From positions 15,131,731 through 15,195,730 of the forward strand of contig NC_037602.1 of NCBI RefSeq assembly GCF_003073045.1: a DNA stretch of 64,000 bases. The letters run 5' to 3'. Each line of letters begins with the position of its first letter. Positions within the stretch are counted from its first letter, which is position 1. Below are positions 13,121 to 26,110 of the stretch, piece after piece. The translations under genes and the position numbers were made by a program. Under the pieces are notes generated by a model. That model saw nothing but the letters and a program-made list of their open reading frames with translations, had not been told where the DNA came from and ran no database searches. Source of the DNA: Pomacea canaliculata. Lineage: Eukaryota; Mollusca; Gastropoda; Architaenioglossa; Ampullariidae.

Positions 13121-13636
13121 CTTAAGTTAATGAACAAACAAAGAAATGAACAGCGAAACGAATAAAGTCCCAGATAATGGACATCCGAGGGTCTGTATGC
13201 AGGTAGTACGCGGAGGTCGTCTGCACCAGATGTTAGACACTGGGGAGACCTTGCGACAACTCCTTTTTTTTTAAATATGTGACGTCACGTGCGTACACAG
13301 ATACACCCAAATAACATATGCTCTCGCACCTTCACAACATATGCACGTGCATCCTGTCGTCAGTGTTCTTGACTTCTTTCCGTACATGGCGATGTTTAGA
13401 GATGTGTATCTCGAGAACGGTTGAGAGGAAATAATATTTTGCTATTAAAGTATTAGACACATTTGTTGCAACTCACTAGTTCTTTAAAACACGGTAGAGG
13501 GAAGGCCAATCACAAACAGATATCTAAAACATCGTGTTGGCCCATCACAACGTCTGTACTTTCAAAAATTCATCCTGATTCATCACAAAGCTGCAGGTTC
13601 TTGACACCATAGAGACCACAAAAAGGAATGCTGTGT

Positions 13637-13880
13637 CGTGTAAGCAGCCCTCATCTTACATCCTGTGACAGTAAGCAGCCCCCATCTTACATTTTGTGAC
13701 GGCAAACAACTATTTTACATTTTATGACAACAGGTATCCATTTTCAACCCTCTGGCAGCAGCAGCCTTCTTGCATCCTTCAGCCATCCTCAGCGGTCCCT
13801 CTTTATCCTATGAAGGCAAATGACCATTTTCCTTCCTATGAAAGCAGATGGCCTCTTACATCCTCCGACAGCGACAGATC
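13637..13880. repeat. Degenerate tandem repeat, about 30-36 bp unit
   Basis: Units share the theme AGCAGCC, CATCTTACATCCTGTGACAG, drifting along the array (TTTTACATTTTATGACA, CTTACATCCTCCGACAG). About six or seven decayed copies are visible. Any frame over it is likely a repeat artefact. Confidence 0.55.
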
Positions 13881-16512
13881 TCTTATCTCAATATATTATA
13901 ACCATCAACACCTATTATCAAGTGATGCGGTGGCTACAGAAGAGATACAGAGAGCATCATTTGTGGCATTTACTTGGCACTAAGAGATATTTTCTTTATT
14001 TAAAAAGATAGGAAACAGTTGACCTTGTTACGTATGCATACTTGCGAGAGTACTAACGGTGCATAGACGGTAACCACCAGCCCCTGTTCCTGTGATACAG
14101 CTGACAGAAAACCCACCCAAGCTGCCCTAACACTTGTAGGGTGAGTGTTAGCACGAGAGGAGCAGTCAACTACAACTGTCCTCTCCTTTCACCACGCGAG
14201 ACACACTTTGTCAGCTTCATTTCATCGCACTCAGTCGCTCCATCACACATTCACTCCCACCCCACCCAACCCGACCTCCCACTGCCTTTTTTATGAGTCT
14301 CTTTTTTGTTTCTTTGTTGGTTTTTTTTTTTTGTATTTTTGCTTCTTTGTTCTTCACTAAGGTGACATTTTTTTCCCTTCTGTTTTCTCTTTCATTTTAT
14401 CTATCTTTCTTTTATCCTTCATCAAATGACAATTTTAGGGGTAAACAGTTATTTAAGATAGATTCAAATTAAACTGAGAGGTAACGTAGAAAGAGACATA
14501 TGAGGAAAGGAGTTGGAGGGACGGGGGTTACACCCACAAACATCGGGTAGAGACGAGTATGCATTTCTATCATCATTAAAACTGTGACCCACAACCATTA
14601 CTAAAGGGATGAAGGTCAACTTCGCATCCCCTTTCCCCTCCCGCGTTTATTTTTTGCCGCAGTGCCGACGCTGGACTCAGTTTTGATTGCCGAGGTAGCT
14701 AGGGAAGGACACGTGACACTTCTGTGTCAAGGGCACACCAGTCAATCTTAACGTCCTTTCTTTTCTATCTCTTGTTTATTTTGTATCTTTCTTCCCCATT
14801 CTTCCATCTCTATTCTAGTGAATTCATTCATAAATTAGACCTTTCTTTTTTCCTTCTTCATGTATTTTATTTGTGAAGTACTTATGTTCAAAAACCAATG
14901 TTTTCCTGTTCTTTTCTTTACAAGCGGCATTTCTAAGTCTTTTAGTCTTAGGACAGAGGCTAGAGGAAGTGTGGTCTTGACTACCGAGTGAAGAAGATGT
15001 TTCACTGCTGTGGTGTAAGAGTTACCAGGCTGACCTTTGCTCCAGGATGACCGCGGCCCAGAGGGGAGTAACTCAGGATGATCCAGGATCCCTGTTGTCC
15101 CAGGATGAACACTGTCTTGTGACCGCTATCTCAGGGTGACCACCACAGAGAAGTGCTTTCATCCTATTCTCTGTGATGGGGTCTGGCACTGCAGACAACG
15201 CACGTTTTGGGCTCTTTCCATACTTACTTATTTACAAGTTTACGAGGTTGTGTTTGTCGAAATGCTTTCTGAAGGTTGTCGTGGGTAAGGCTAACAGACA
15301 GCCAATGAAGAGAATGGGAAATGAAGGTTTGAACAAGCAGATAGCACGTTCTTCAAAGCTACGAGTACCTAGCCTACGACCCGTGGTGCCAACGATGTTC
15401 AGACAGGCGAGCGGTCCTGTTACAAGGGGAACAAACCCTGAGTGTTGTCGCCCCTCGTGGCAAAGACAAGGGCTTCTGTCCACCGCTGCTTGTTCTCCGT
15501 TGTCAGAACCTAACCTCGCCTTTTAAAGGGGAATAAGAGGCAGGCAGACAAGGCCACCTGTCTAAGATTCCTCCAATTTAAGGACAAGGAAGTGACACAA
15601 AATGATTTTTCAAGAATTTTTGTACGAGCGCAGTTTTCGTCCTTGTTGGCTTTATTTAGTTGTCATAAAAATTGTTTCTTTTGTTTACAAAACACTTTCG
15701 GTTTGATTGAGTAGTTTAAGGTAAACTAACTCGTCAACTAACCATATTAAATCTAGATTAGCATTCAAACAACTGTATGTGAATGGGGAAAAGGTTCGTT
15801 CTTCTATAAAATTCAGTGTATGAAAAAAAGTAGTTTGTTACGTACATTAAATTCACTACAAACGATATCATTTCGTTCTGTAATAATGTTAAGGTCATAA
15901 TGCAATGTTTCTACTCCAAAAACAAGAAGCAAAACATTCCATAACAAACATAAGAGGTGGTTTTTTTCTGTTTGAAATTTAGAATCACGCCAAACCATTT
16001 TTTTTCCAACCGACTGTAAGATGTGAAGGGAAGTACACAAGGGTCAGGGTGAGCAGTGAGAAAGGTTCCCTTGTGTGTGCCAGGTAGGGGAGAGGGGCGG
16101 CTGTAAGGCTGAACTAAGTGCTGTGTTTGCGTCGCTAATGTTTACGGACAGGTAGTATTAAGTAAACAAACTGTCAGAAATACGCTTTGTACTCTCCCTT
16201 CCCTCCTAGTCTCCCTCTCTCTCGTGCACACACACACAGACCATACAATGTACACCGTAAGCAATAGACGAACTGTTACATCAGTTACACAAATTAGTTA
16301 AAGAATGTTTTCAATTAACTCTCTACGCCAAACCTGGTTTGTTGTGATAATTCAGCAAAACAAACAAGGTATACTAGTTCAAAAGTGCTTTGTCACTGGT
16401 CCGTTACACCACACCTGGCCACCTGCGGATGTCAAAGTAAATCTCGCCAAGACAGTAAGCCCTCGACAATAGATTTGTTAGTGCTCCACATATAAATGTG
16501 TGTCTTCGGCAG
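13881..16512. other. Non-coding stretch with short repeats
   Basis: No recognisable gene. It contains a T-rich tract at 14285-14400, several CAGGATGA copies between 15040 and 15140, and long but anonymous open frames near 15173-15526 on both strands that do not look like a known family. Confidence 0.45.
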
Positions 16513-16513
16513 G

Positions 16514-16569
<56 letters not shown>

Positions 16570-16582
16570 AAGACAGACAGAT
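16513..16582. repeat. (GACA)n microsatellite
   Basis: About 17 tandem GACA units with one interruption (GAAAGACA). Confidence 0.95.
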
Positions 16583-19500
16583 CTCAATCAATCTAAAAGA
16601 AATGGTGTGTAATATTAGTTCGTCCCTGTTTCGGTGTAGGTGACAAAAATGTCTCACCTACGTTAATGAAATGCATTGTGCTCATCTGAGAAAACTCTTT
16701 TGCAACGAAATCATTACCATCAAGCAACATCCCTTGTAAACAAATTAAAGTACACAAGTAGAAGTTACAGAAACATTATATCTACATACTTCAGGTAGGC
16801 ACCATACAACTATTTGTTTAGATACAATTCAAGGAAATATGTTTGTATACAACTTACCTTTATCGTTTGCTTAGAGGTAAACTTTTTCTAGAAGCTAGTG
16901 AAAAGTAAAATTTAGCAATTCATATGCTGGAAGAAGGCTTGTTGTAAAATGTCCTTCAGAAAAAGATGGTTTCAAGTGTCGCTATGAGGAGATGCTTGTC
17001 TTTGTCTTTAGAAACACTTCCGTTCCTTGCTGGTCGCCTCAAGCTTGTCAGGCTGCATTGGTAATTCCTTTCACACAGTTGCATCGTTCGTCGCGAACAT
17101 CAAATAAAAAAGAAACCACAGAAATAATTCGTTTGAAAGACTTAGTTCCTTGCAGAGAAAGCAGTGAAGCATCCTGAGGGCACTAGTGCACAGCACCTCG
17201 AGATTCATTGTCCACATTTCAACTCCCCGTGTTTCGTGACCTGGCTGACCCTATCCCGTCTGTCCCCTCTCTGGGTCACGACCTTTACGTTTGTGTGATC
17301 GCCAGCATCTTATATTTTGTAAGCTGCGAATCATAGTAAAAGTAGCTATTTATTAACTTTGTAATATTTCACAGAAAATAATGCTCTACGGAAACATAAG
17401 AGTTATGCTCCGAGCACTAATTACACGAACAACATGAAAGGTAAAAATTGTACAAGTGAACAAAGATGAAGCTACAGATGATACTGGACAACAGCCAGAG
17501 TGAGGCTTGTGACATAAGCCTTCACGTGCTCAAGGATGTAAGAATAGATGAATAAATTTATCAAGAAATATCACGTCATCGGTGGCAAACGTCTGCATGG
17601 ATGCTATTCTCTCGTTGGCACTCGCGCAGTCGCATGAAGAAATCTTGTGTGTTGGTTGACGTAGTTCATACCATCTCCACCACTGCCAATCACGACTACC
17701 AAAGCCAGGCGCCGCAATCACCGTCACCACCACGTGTCATCACTACTACCATCGCAACTACGAGTCACGACCACCACCTCGCTTCTTCCTATTTTATCTC
17801 CGTCTCTGGTCCCTGAATCTGTCCGTTTACAAGGAAGGGAAACAATCGTGTCCAAACACCGCTGCCATGTGAGGAAGGTTCACCCTGTCGCCAAGAGAAA
17901 CCATTTTGGAAGACTAGCGAAGGAGTTATTTCCCTTGCTCCACAAGGCCCGCGACACATGGAAATCAATCTGGAACCTTTGTGATGTGACTTCTAGAGAA
18001 CTAGGAACTGTTTGGATCGAATATAGACAATATTTGATTCTTTTGAATGAAGCGGTAGGTACATACTTTTGATAACCTGTCGTCTGCTCTCGTATTTTGC
18101 TTGAGGGATTGCGTCAGAATAGTGCCAGTCCTCAGCTTCTTTAACTTTGGTTTTTTTTTTTTTACTTTTTAAAAAGGGTGGGAGGGGGAGAGAAATGTAC
18201 CCCGTAGTGATCTCAGCCTCGACTGACATTCACCTGGGGCTGTAGTTATGAAACGAGAGTAAGTCACCTTTCCAGGAAAAAAGGGAAGCTACGGGAAAAG
18301 CGTCTTGTTTCCGAACCAGAATCGCTGTCCACACCCCTTGGACACTGCTTCATACTTTATTCCAAAGTATCTTTGCCATCGCTTTATATCTACCTTTAGG
18401 GCTTCAACAACATTTTTTGGGTCTAGACACCGCTTTATAATTTTGGAAACAAGACACCCGTCTTTATATTCCGCTTGTTGCCCCGGGGTAACGACTTACC
18501 CAGCCTCATAACTACCTCTGTAGGAGACGTTTGTGTTTCTGTAGCCCTGACTCAGGTGGAAGTCACCGCAAAGCTGAAAGGATCAAAGCTCCAAGGGTCA
18601 AAGCAGTAAGAATTAAAGTTACTACTAGGCGATGAAAAGTCACTAAAACTCCATGACGATTATTTAAAAACGGGTTTGAAATCTGTTTCCTGTTGTCACC
18701 CACAGACTCGCCAACATCCGAGGACAGAAATTGGTTAATCGCCAGAAGAAGCAACAGAGCATAAAGTAGTGTCGGAAGAATTTTCGGAACTTGAACGTTT
18801 TTTAGGTCAAAATTTGTAAAAAGTTCTTGAATTTAACTAATAGAAAACACATGGAAAATACCTTTTGATGGCTGTAACAATGATATCATGCAAAACACTG
18901 ATCTCACGAGGTTTGACAATTATAGTACAGCAATACAACATGATACTTATTGTTCGCTTAGGAGTATGTTTTAGAAAAAAGTCCTTTTCAGCCATGTAGA
19001 CATTGGATCATGTCTTTTGTATGTGCGGCCACATTTTCTCATTTCCTCAATCTGCCTGCGTGTGCGGGTGTGTGTCTGTGGGTGGGTGTGTTTAGACTAC
19101 TTGTAGGGAGATTCACAACCTACAGTCACATGCTCAGTAGAAGCCTTTAAATCTTTAAACAAAATCCCTTAATTTAGCACAAGACAGATTTTGCTGGGCG
19201 GACACTGTATGGTTGTTATAACATAAACACTCCTAACATTGTGGGAAGAAATATGTATTGTGGTTGAACCATCACTTAATGTCCCCGCTAGCGACCCAGA
19301 AATTAGGGCAATGTGACCGCATTCTTTGATGGGTGGAACACAAGTAGCCCCAGACGAAACAAATCTTTGTACTCACACGAGACATCTCAACATGAATATT
19401 AAATTATTTTATTTTTGCTTTCGTTTTTATGCAATCAAGGCAGCCGCTCTCCCGGACATTGTACAGCTTCAGAATTAAGATACTGCAATTTTTGTATTTT

Positions 19501-22500
19501 GTTCTGTATCTTGTACAATAAAATGTAAAAAATAAACTCAAAGTGAACTAGAAATTTACATATCATAAATGATACCAAGTTGAAAGAAGAGATTTCGGCT
19601 GTATTTTTGTTAGCAGGAATAATAAAAACAGTCAAGCTGACCATTGATGCGATGCATATTATAATGCAGATAAATACTGTCCCTCTATCATAATGCAAGT
19701 AAATAAAGACTGTCACTATATTACACTGCAAAGTAAATAAATACTCTCCTCTTAGTCTCGGCGAGCTAAACGATAAATGGGACTAAACCGGAAGCTTTGT
19801 ACACACCAGCCTCGCTTTAGTAGTTAACTGGAAAAAAAATCGTCTGCCAGCATGTACAAGTTCGTGGTTTGACGAGTAAAGAGGTAGGATGCTGAGCGAG
19901 GGAGGCATATATCACTTTTGCCTGTCTGTCTTCCTGTCTGCGTATTTGTTTACCTGCATTTTCATGCATTTCGTGATCCCTCCTGTGAGCGATCTGCTTG
20001 ACTGTCGGAGAGCACACGCGTTACTGCCATCAATCTTTTCATCAATGGCAGAGTCAACCAAGGGCAGTCGCCTCATCAATCTCGAAGTAGATGCAGACAA
20101 TTTGTTTAAAGGAACACTTTTCTTTCTCGAGGCGAGAAGATAAACAGTCATTTTCCTCTTATGCGTCATGTATTTTTAGTGCCAACCTCTCCCTGATGAT
20201 ATCCCCGAAGAAAAGTCCGTTCGGGCAAACTCCCAGCGGCACGATACAATACACTCATAAATCAAATGGAACAGGGACAGGTGGAGGAAAAGACACCGTC
20301 ACTGCATGCTCTCTGCACATCTTTACATTTCCGTCAAGAACAGACTTGTTTATGTTGCGATTTCCAGTGCACCCCAAGCCCGCCAACAACTTTTCTTTAA
20401 AAAAACAAAGTAAGTGTTATGTTCTTTACGGGACATATCTGTTGTATTACACACCAGAGGTTCATCTACTTGACATCGCTCTTAAATTACCCTTTGCGTG
20501 CACTGAATAGTAAGTTCTGTAAGCAATTGTAAGAGCAGTAACATCTTTTCGTGCATAGAGAACACTTTGGATGTTCCGTAGAATGCTCCATTGATGGTGC
20601 AGTTATAGTTTTCCTGCGTGTTCTTGTCAAATGCGAAACTTTAGCACCGGGGAAGTGAGAACGAGGGTGACAGTTATGTAACTCGTACTGCCCACACTAA
20701 CATAATCCTGCGGGAGAACCGTTACTTTCAAGTTTCACACGTCACCCACTTCCCACCTCACCACACCCTGATCTTTCCTCAACAAAAGACTTGACGTGAA
20801 GAACAAGAATTTATTATTATTTTTTTTTTTTTTATTAAACATATAACAATTTGACTAAGACAATTTATCTAAAAGAGCTCCTAATACTGTCTGTGCAATC
20901 CATACTTCCAAGCTAGACTGTCAACTCCCGTTGTAACAACCATCCCCTTCACATGTAGACACACATCGCTCCAGTAATTGTTATTGTTGTTCTTGCACTG
21001 TGAATGTTTCCTACCCCAAGTCCACGCTTGTGAGGCGAGTACCAGATCCAAGGCTGTAGTCACAGCACCCCGATGACTTTCCCCTCGTAGTACCAAGTCC
21101 GACTGTCCACCATTGCTCCCCATATCGGTCCTCCAACCTCGTCAGAGACTGATGACCACTTCCCCGGACACGAGGATACGGAGCGCTGTCCCTCCACCGT
21201 CGTCAGCCAGTTCTTGCTGAAGCCACTGCGGCGTTGCTGCCCTCCTAAGGTACCTGAGGGACAGACTTCCACAAGGTGTGGTGTTGGGTCACGTGGCCAG
21301 ACCACATTACTGTTGCAAGTTCAGGTTTCTGGTGTCCTCAATGTCTTATATTCGCAGATAGCCCTTGCGCTTGGAATGAAACTCTCTCTGTGCATGTCCC
21401 CCATCTCGTTAGCTACACATCTGTCAGTCTGTCTGTTATGTATTTATATATGTGTAAGCATATATACCTGTATGTGTATATCTACATATGTACTAACCAA
21501 AACCAAATGCAGCAGGGGTTACGTATACTCCAGCAGTGTCAATCTTACGAACAGTTCAGTCATCAAATGTAACAGATGTGAGTAAAGAAGACGTCACACA
21601 ACCAAGGAATGGACATCTTGTATGCATATATCCATGTATGTATGTAATTTTATAAATTAATCGACAATGTTCCGAGTATGAGACGCATTTTTCATTCTCA
21701 CTTTCAAGTCCCAGACACTACTTCACGGTTCTATTGACAGAAGCTGGAAGCGAGGCTCATCAGTTCTCGTTAGCGCCATGGAGTGCGGATGTCAGTGACA
21801 GAGGAAACTATTTAACAAATGACTTCGCTAAGCATCACGACATCCAACGGTCACTGCCTCGTTTTATGATTCCCCCACTTCCGTTAAGTATGCATTTTAA
21901 AAGGTATACCCCACAAACGTGACATTTGTTTGCGATCTGGCGGGGCCCTCACAAAAAGCCTGTCGGTGAAATACAGTTTGGGAACACTTTCAGGACGTTG
22001 TGCTTCAGACTTGTTTCCGCCAGCAGGTCGCTGTTTGGACTGGGGCATTCGTTTTCCTGTTGTTAAACAAGCCTATTTTTGTCCCTCTTTTTATTTCGTC
22101 AGCGGATTTATTCACATCCTGGGGGAAGCGTCGACAACAAAGGCACGAACCATTATTTACCATCAAAAGTGTAAAAAAGCGAAGTGTCCGGTAACTCCGG
22201 TAGCCAGGAGGTTCATCGTGTCTAAAGCACGAGATGTGAAAGGCAGAGTCCATGCAGACTGTCTCCCTGTCAACAGAGACCGAAGCCACAGAGATAGAAG
22301 AGATATCATACCCAGACATCCGGTGGCAGGCACGACATACAACACACATCACACATCAAAATAAAGTTCACAGATCAAGACACCAGGGGAAACAAAAAGA
22401 GAGTGCAATCCCCTCAAGTCTGTTCTCGTTTCTCTGTTTACCTCAAATTGGAGTTGCACAAACCGTAGGTTCATCTTGTTACCAAACGTGTTGCTACTAC

Positions 22501-25405
22501 ACAGATTATTTGTCCAAAGTCAGGCATAGTAACTATTTCTGCGAAAATTTCAACCATGGAAGAAAGTAGCGATATGATTGCTGTCACTATAGAAAGGCGG
22601 GGCGACTAGCGGTTACTGAAAACTGTACTCAAGTCCCTTGTCTACTGATGGCTGACTTTACAAACGCAGCAGACGCCAATCAGCCTCATCAAAGTCTTTT
22701 TGCTACTTGTATCCTTCAAGAGCTTGAAGATGAGGTCTGTGTTTTCAGATTCTCCGTGACATCTGATCGGTCATTCACACTCACATCCACACTTCACTAT
22801 CTACGTAACCTACAGACAATCATGTTTTGTAGCTAGTACAAGACAATAAAAACTGTCAGACCTTTAGTTACCTGCACTAACCTTAATGACCCTTCGTCTT
22901 TTGATTCGCTTTATACCTGAATTATTAGCGTGCAGCGGACCGCAGACCTGTCCTACTGCCCTACTCTCATACCTATGAGGCGTGTATGCCCTACTCCCCA
23001 GAGTCACATGCCCTTTGACATCAACATCCTCCCATCCTACTCTCTCACCTTTTATCTAGAGTTAACTTACCTGTTACACATCTTCACAAGCGCGCCGCCA
23101 AACTGTGTCACTACCTTTCTGGTGATTCGGACAGATCACCTGTACGCTTGTGAACGGCGTTCATCAGGGACGATAACACCTCTTCGCCCCTTTTGCAACC
23201 CAGAGTTATCTGAAACAATGGTCATCATCCAGTCTCTATAGGCCGTAGACATCAATTTAATTGACTTTACTGGCTTAATTTTTTTTATTTCCCGCCAAAG
23301 TAACCATGGTTAGGTTTCTGAATTACTTCACATCATCATCGTCGTCGTCGTCGTCGCTGTCACACATCTACAGTATACTAAAAATATATCGTAAGGATTA
23401 GTTGTAGCGTTTTGATGCAATGAAACTATTCGACGCCAGAGCATCATTTAATGCAAGAACCATAAATTATCTAAGGTGAGGCTTCGGAATATTGTAGAGA
23501 TGTCAAGAAAGCAGGAGCGTGACAAAAACTTGTCTAATAGCTCACTCCCACGGGTGAGTACACTCCTACAGCTCATCAACTTTATGCAACTAGCTCGCTC
23601 CCACACGTGACTTAACGGAAAATACACGAGTTCATTTTAGCCATCAGCTATTGAATCAAGGAATAGCGTTGTTTTAACCATCCTAGATTTTTAAACAGCG
23701 ACGCACGTGTCACCTGATGACGTTCGTGTCTAAGGACAACGAACTCTGTTATTTAACTTGCTAAAACAAAAAACAAAAAAAAAGTAGTTTTAGCCTCAGG
23801 GGACCTGGATCTGTCGTCAGTGAAGTGGTATTGACGTTGAGGTTGTCGCTGAAGACAAATCGCTCGTTCTGATCATAGCAATTTTTTTAAGCTTTTCAGT
23901 CGAAACGAGTTAGTAAACAGCGACAAACAGCAACAAATAATAAAAAAAGAAAAAAAAAAAAAGAAAAGAAAAAGCAAGACGGGGTATGGACCAATCGTTT
24001 CAATGCTTTTTACTATTTATACTTTTTCTTCTTCTCCTCTCAAACCCCCATCTCTTTCTTCCTCCTTCCCTCCCACATCATGCTGTTAACCCTCGACCTG
24101 TTGACAGGTGAGACAATACGTTACCGGCGATGTTTGACGCTTGCGACACCTTCCCATCTCCCCACATTCTCCGACACAAGCAGCCCCGCCCCTGCACTTC
24201 ACGTCTAATACACTGAAGTGGTCTCTCACGCGCGCCGAACCCGAGCACGTGATGGACTGACAAGAGGCAGCACTCAACATGGCTGACGACGACGTCTGAA
24301 GAAGGAAATGAGGACCATGGCGATGACGATGGTACTAGCCAGGAAGAAGGAACCCCGGACACAAAAAGGAGCGCTTACTCTTCGTCATCGTTCTGTTCGT
24401 TCTTTTACATGGCAGGGAAGACGGGGTAAGATCTCTATAATTATTTTTTATGTAACTCATTAAAAAGATCAAGGAAGTTCATCACGTGACAAATGCTCGC
24501 ACGCACACACACATATACAGAGAAGGGGATAATAGGAAGACTGGCCCTAGGAAGTTCCTAATTGTGATTTCCCTGTTGGTACCGGCAGTGTCAAGATAAA
24601 TACGTGAGTAAGTGGATGAAGTAGGGGTGGGTGGCGGTAAACTGCACCCCTCACCTGAGAAGAGACATACTGCTGTCGTGGTGACAGACGCTCGCTTCCA
24701 GCAGGTAGACTGGACCAAGTCACGGAGACACTGGGCCAGCGGGTGAGGCGCGGCGACGTGCGACAGGAAGGGTGGGTGGATGGATGTAGGGGAGGGCAGA
24801 GGGCCCGCCAGGCATGGCTTATATGACCTCACCCCAACTTCACCCTCCTTCCGGCCCTCTTGCGGTAGTTCTTAAGACTACGCGAGGCTCGTCAGTTATT
24901 CCATTCACCTGTGCGGCGGAGGTGAGTCTGGCTGGCGCACGTAGACGCAGGACACAAATCGTTTTGTCTGTTGGTTGAGATGCTGCTTCCACCTACAGTC
25001 TTAACCCGGTCAGACTCACTTACTCGCCTGCGGCAAATGTTCTACTGAAATTCGACCGTACCAACTCGGTGTGAACTTCAGAAGTCAGTAGGTAACTTCC
25101 TAAACACCCGAGCGGCAGACTAACGGTGCTTACTGCCGTGTGTTTGGCAAACATTTTATTATTCCTTGTGGTGCAGGTGCAGTCTGATCGCCATCAGTGA
25201 TACCGCTTCGGTGTCGTTAAACAGACATCTTTTTCCAGTTCCAGAGGAAGCCACCCTGGATCTGTGTTATCCAAATTCTCCGTTACTGGATACCATGGAC
25301 ATAGGTGACACAGGCTTCGATCTGTCATGTTTGAACTGAGAAAAATCAATTTCGTTTTCAAAAACAAATACCTCAAAGGTTGTAGTATAGTTTTCGAGTC
25401 TTGTT
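16583..25405. other. Long stretch with no recognisable gene
   Basis: Nothing in either strand resembles a known protein. Visible items are a GTCGTCGTC run near 23340, A-rich tracts near 23935-23975 and 20815-20835, and a minus-strand open frame at 21060-21305 with several Trp, Cys and Gly residues that I cannot assign. The 24.1-25.0 kb part is less AT-rich and may be regulatory, but no element is clear. Confidence 0.4.
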
Positions 25406-25607
25406 ATGCTGAGTCCTCATACCCGTAATACAGCTCTCGGCCGCTCAGACCGCACGTTCAAATGGCGAAGTGACGGAGGTGAGCAGGAAGTGTCTGACAC
25501 CGTTTGTCAGCCAATAAAGTGTTTACCAACTACAGATGTGGAGATACTTTACCATGGATGCGTGGATGACAAAGATGAGAAAAGTAAACTTTTGGGGTAA
25601 GATCTTT
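25406..25607 (+). CDS. Possible exon of an unknown protein
   Basis: The open frame starts at an ATG (25406) and reaches a good donor-like GTAAGA at about 25599. The translation has an acidic, cysteine-containing end (VCQPIKCLPT, then HGCVDDKDEK). I recognise no family, no signal peptide is evident, and no partner exon was found. The frame could be chance. Confidence 0.15.
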
Positions 25608-26040
25608 TTATTTTTTCCATATAATTTTCCTTAATGGAAGCGTATTCTCGTCATGGATAACGTTTGTAAATAACTCAGGTGTGAAAAATAGTCTAAACAC
25701 GTTTTCTCTCAAATCCTCCCATCATTCCTTGTTAAATGGGACAAGGATATCTCCACAATAAAAGTCTAGACGCGTCTACAGCCAAAGATCATCTTCTGTG
25801 TGTGTGTGTGAGAGAGAGAGAGTGCATGAAGTAGGTAAGGGAGAAAGAACTTCACGGGTACATATCGTCACTGGGTCACACGTCGACACGTCCTCAGCTT
25901 TCTTCAAAGTCAAAAGACTTTCTTCGAGACCGAGACGAGAGTTAGGAGGGCAAGAACTCTCGAGACAGTCGGACTTCTGAGTTAGACAACTTTGATGGAA
26001 GGAGCCAATCAGGGACAACGGACCATAAAGACTATGGAAA

Positions 26041-26110
26041 CTTCAAGGGCCACGCGACCTGAACTTGGACTCCGTGTGAGAGGTAGAAGTTCGAATCCAA
26101 GTCTGGCAAG
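26041..26110 (+). mobile_element. Possible SINE fragment with a box B-like motif
   Basis: AGTTCGAATCC at 26088-26098 is a near-perfect RNA polymerase III box B. A convincing box A at the right spacing is not visible, so this may be a truncated SINE, a tRNA relic or chance. Confidence 0.25.

Noticed and set aside
12794..13137. Long Phe-rich membrane-like frames on the - strand
   Set aside because: Entirely explained by the A-rich low-complexity tract.
16513..16582. Regular tandem repeat considered as a CRISPR array
   Set aside because: It is a plain GACA microsatellite without spacers, in an animal genome.
21060..21305. Trp/Cys/Gly-rich minus-strand ORF considered as a secreted or transposon protein
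   Set aside because: No recognisable domain, no splice partner, neighbouring frames are equally open; left unannotated.
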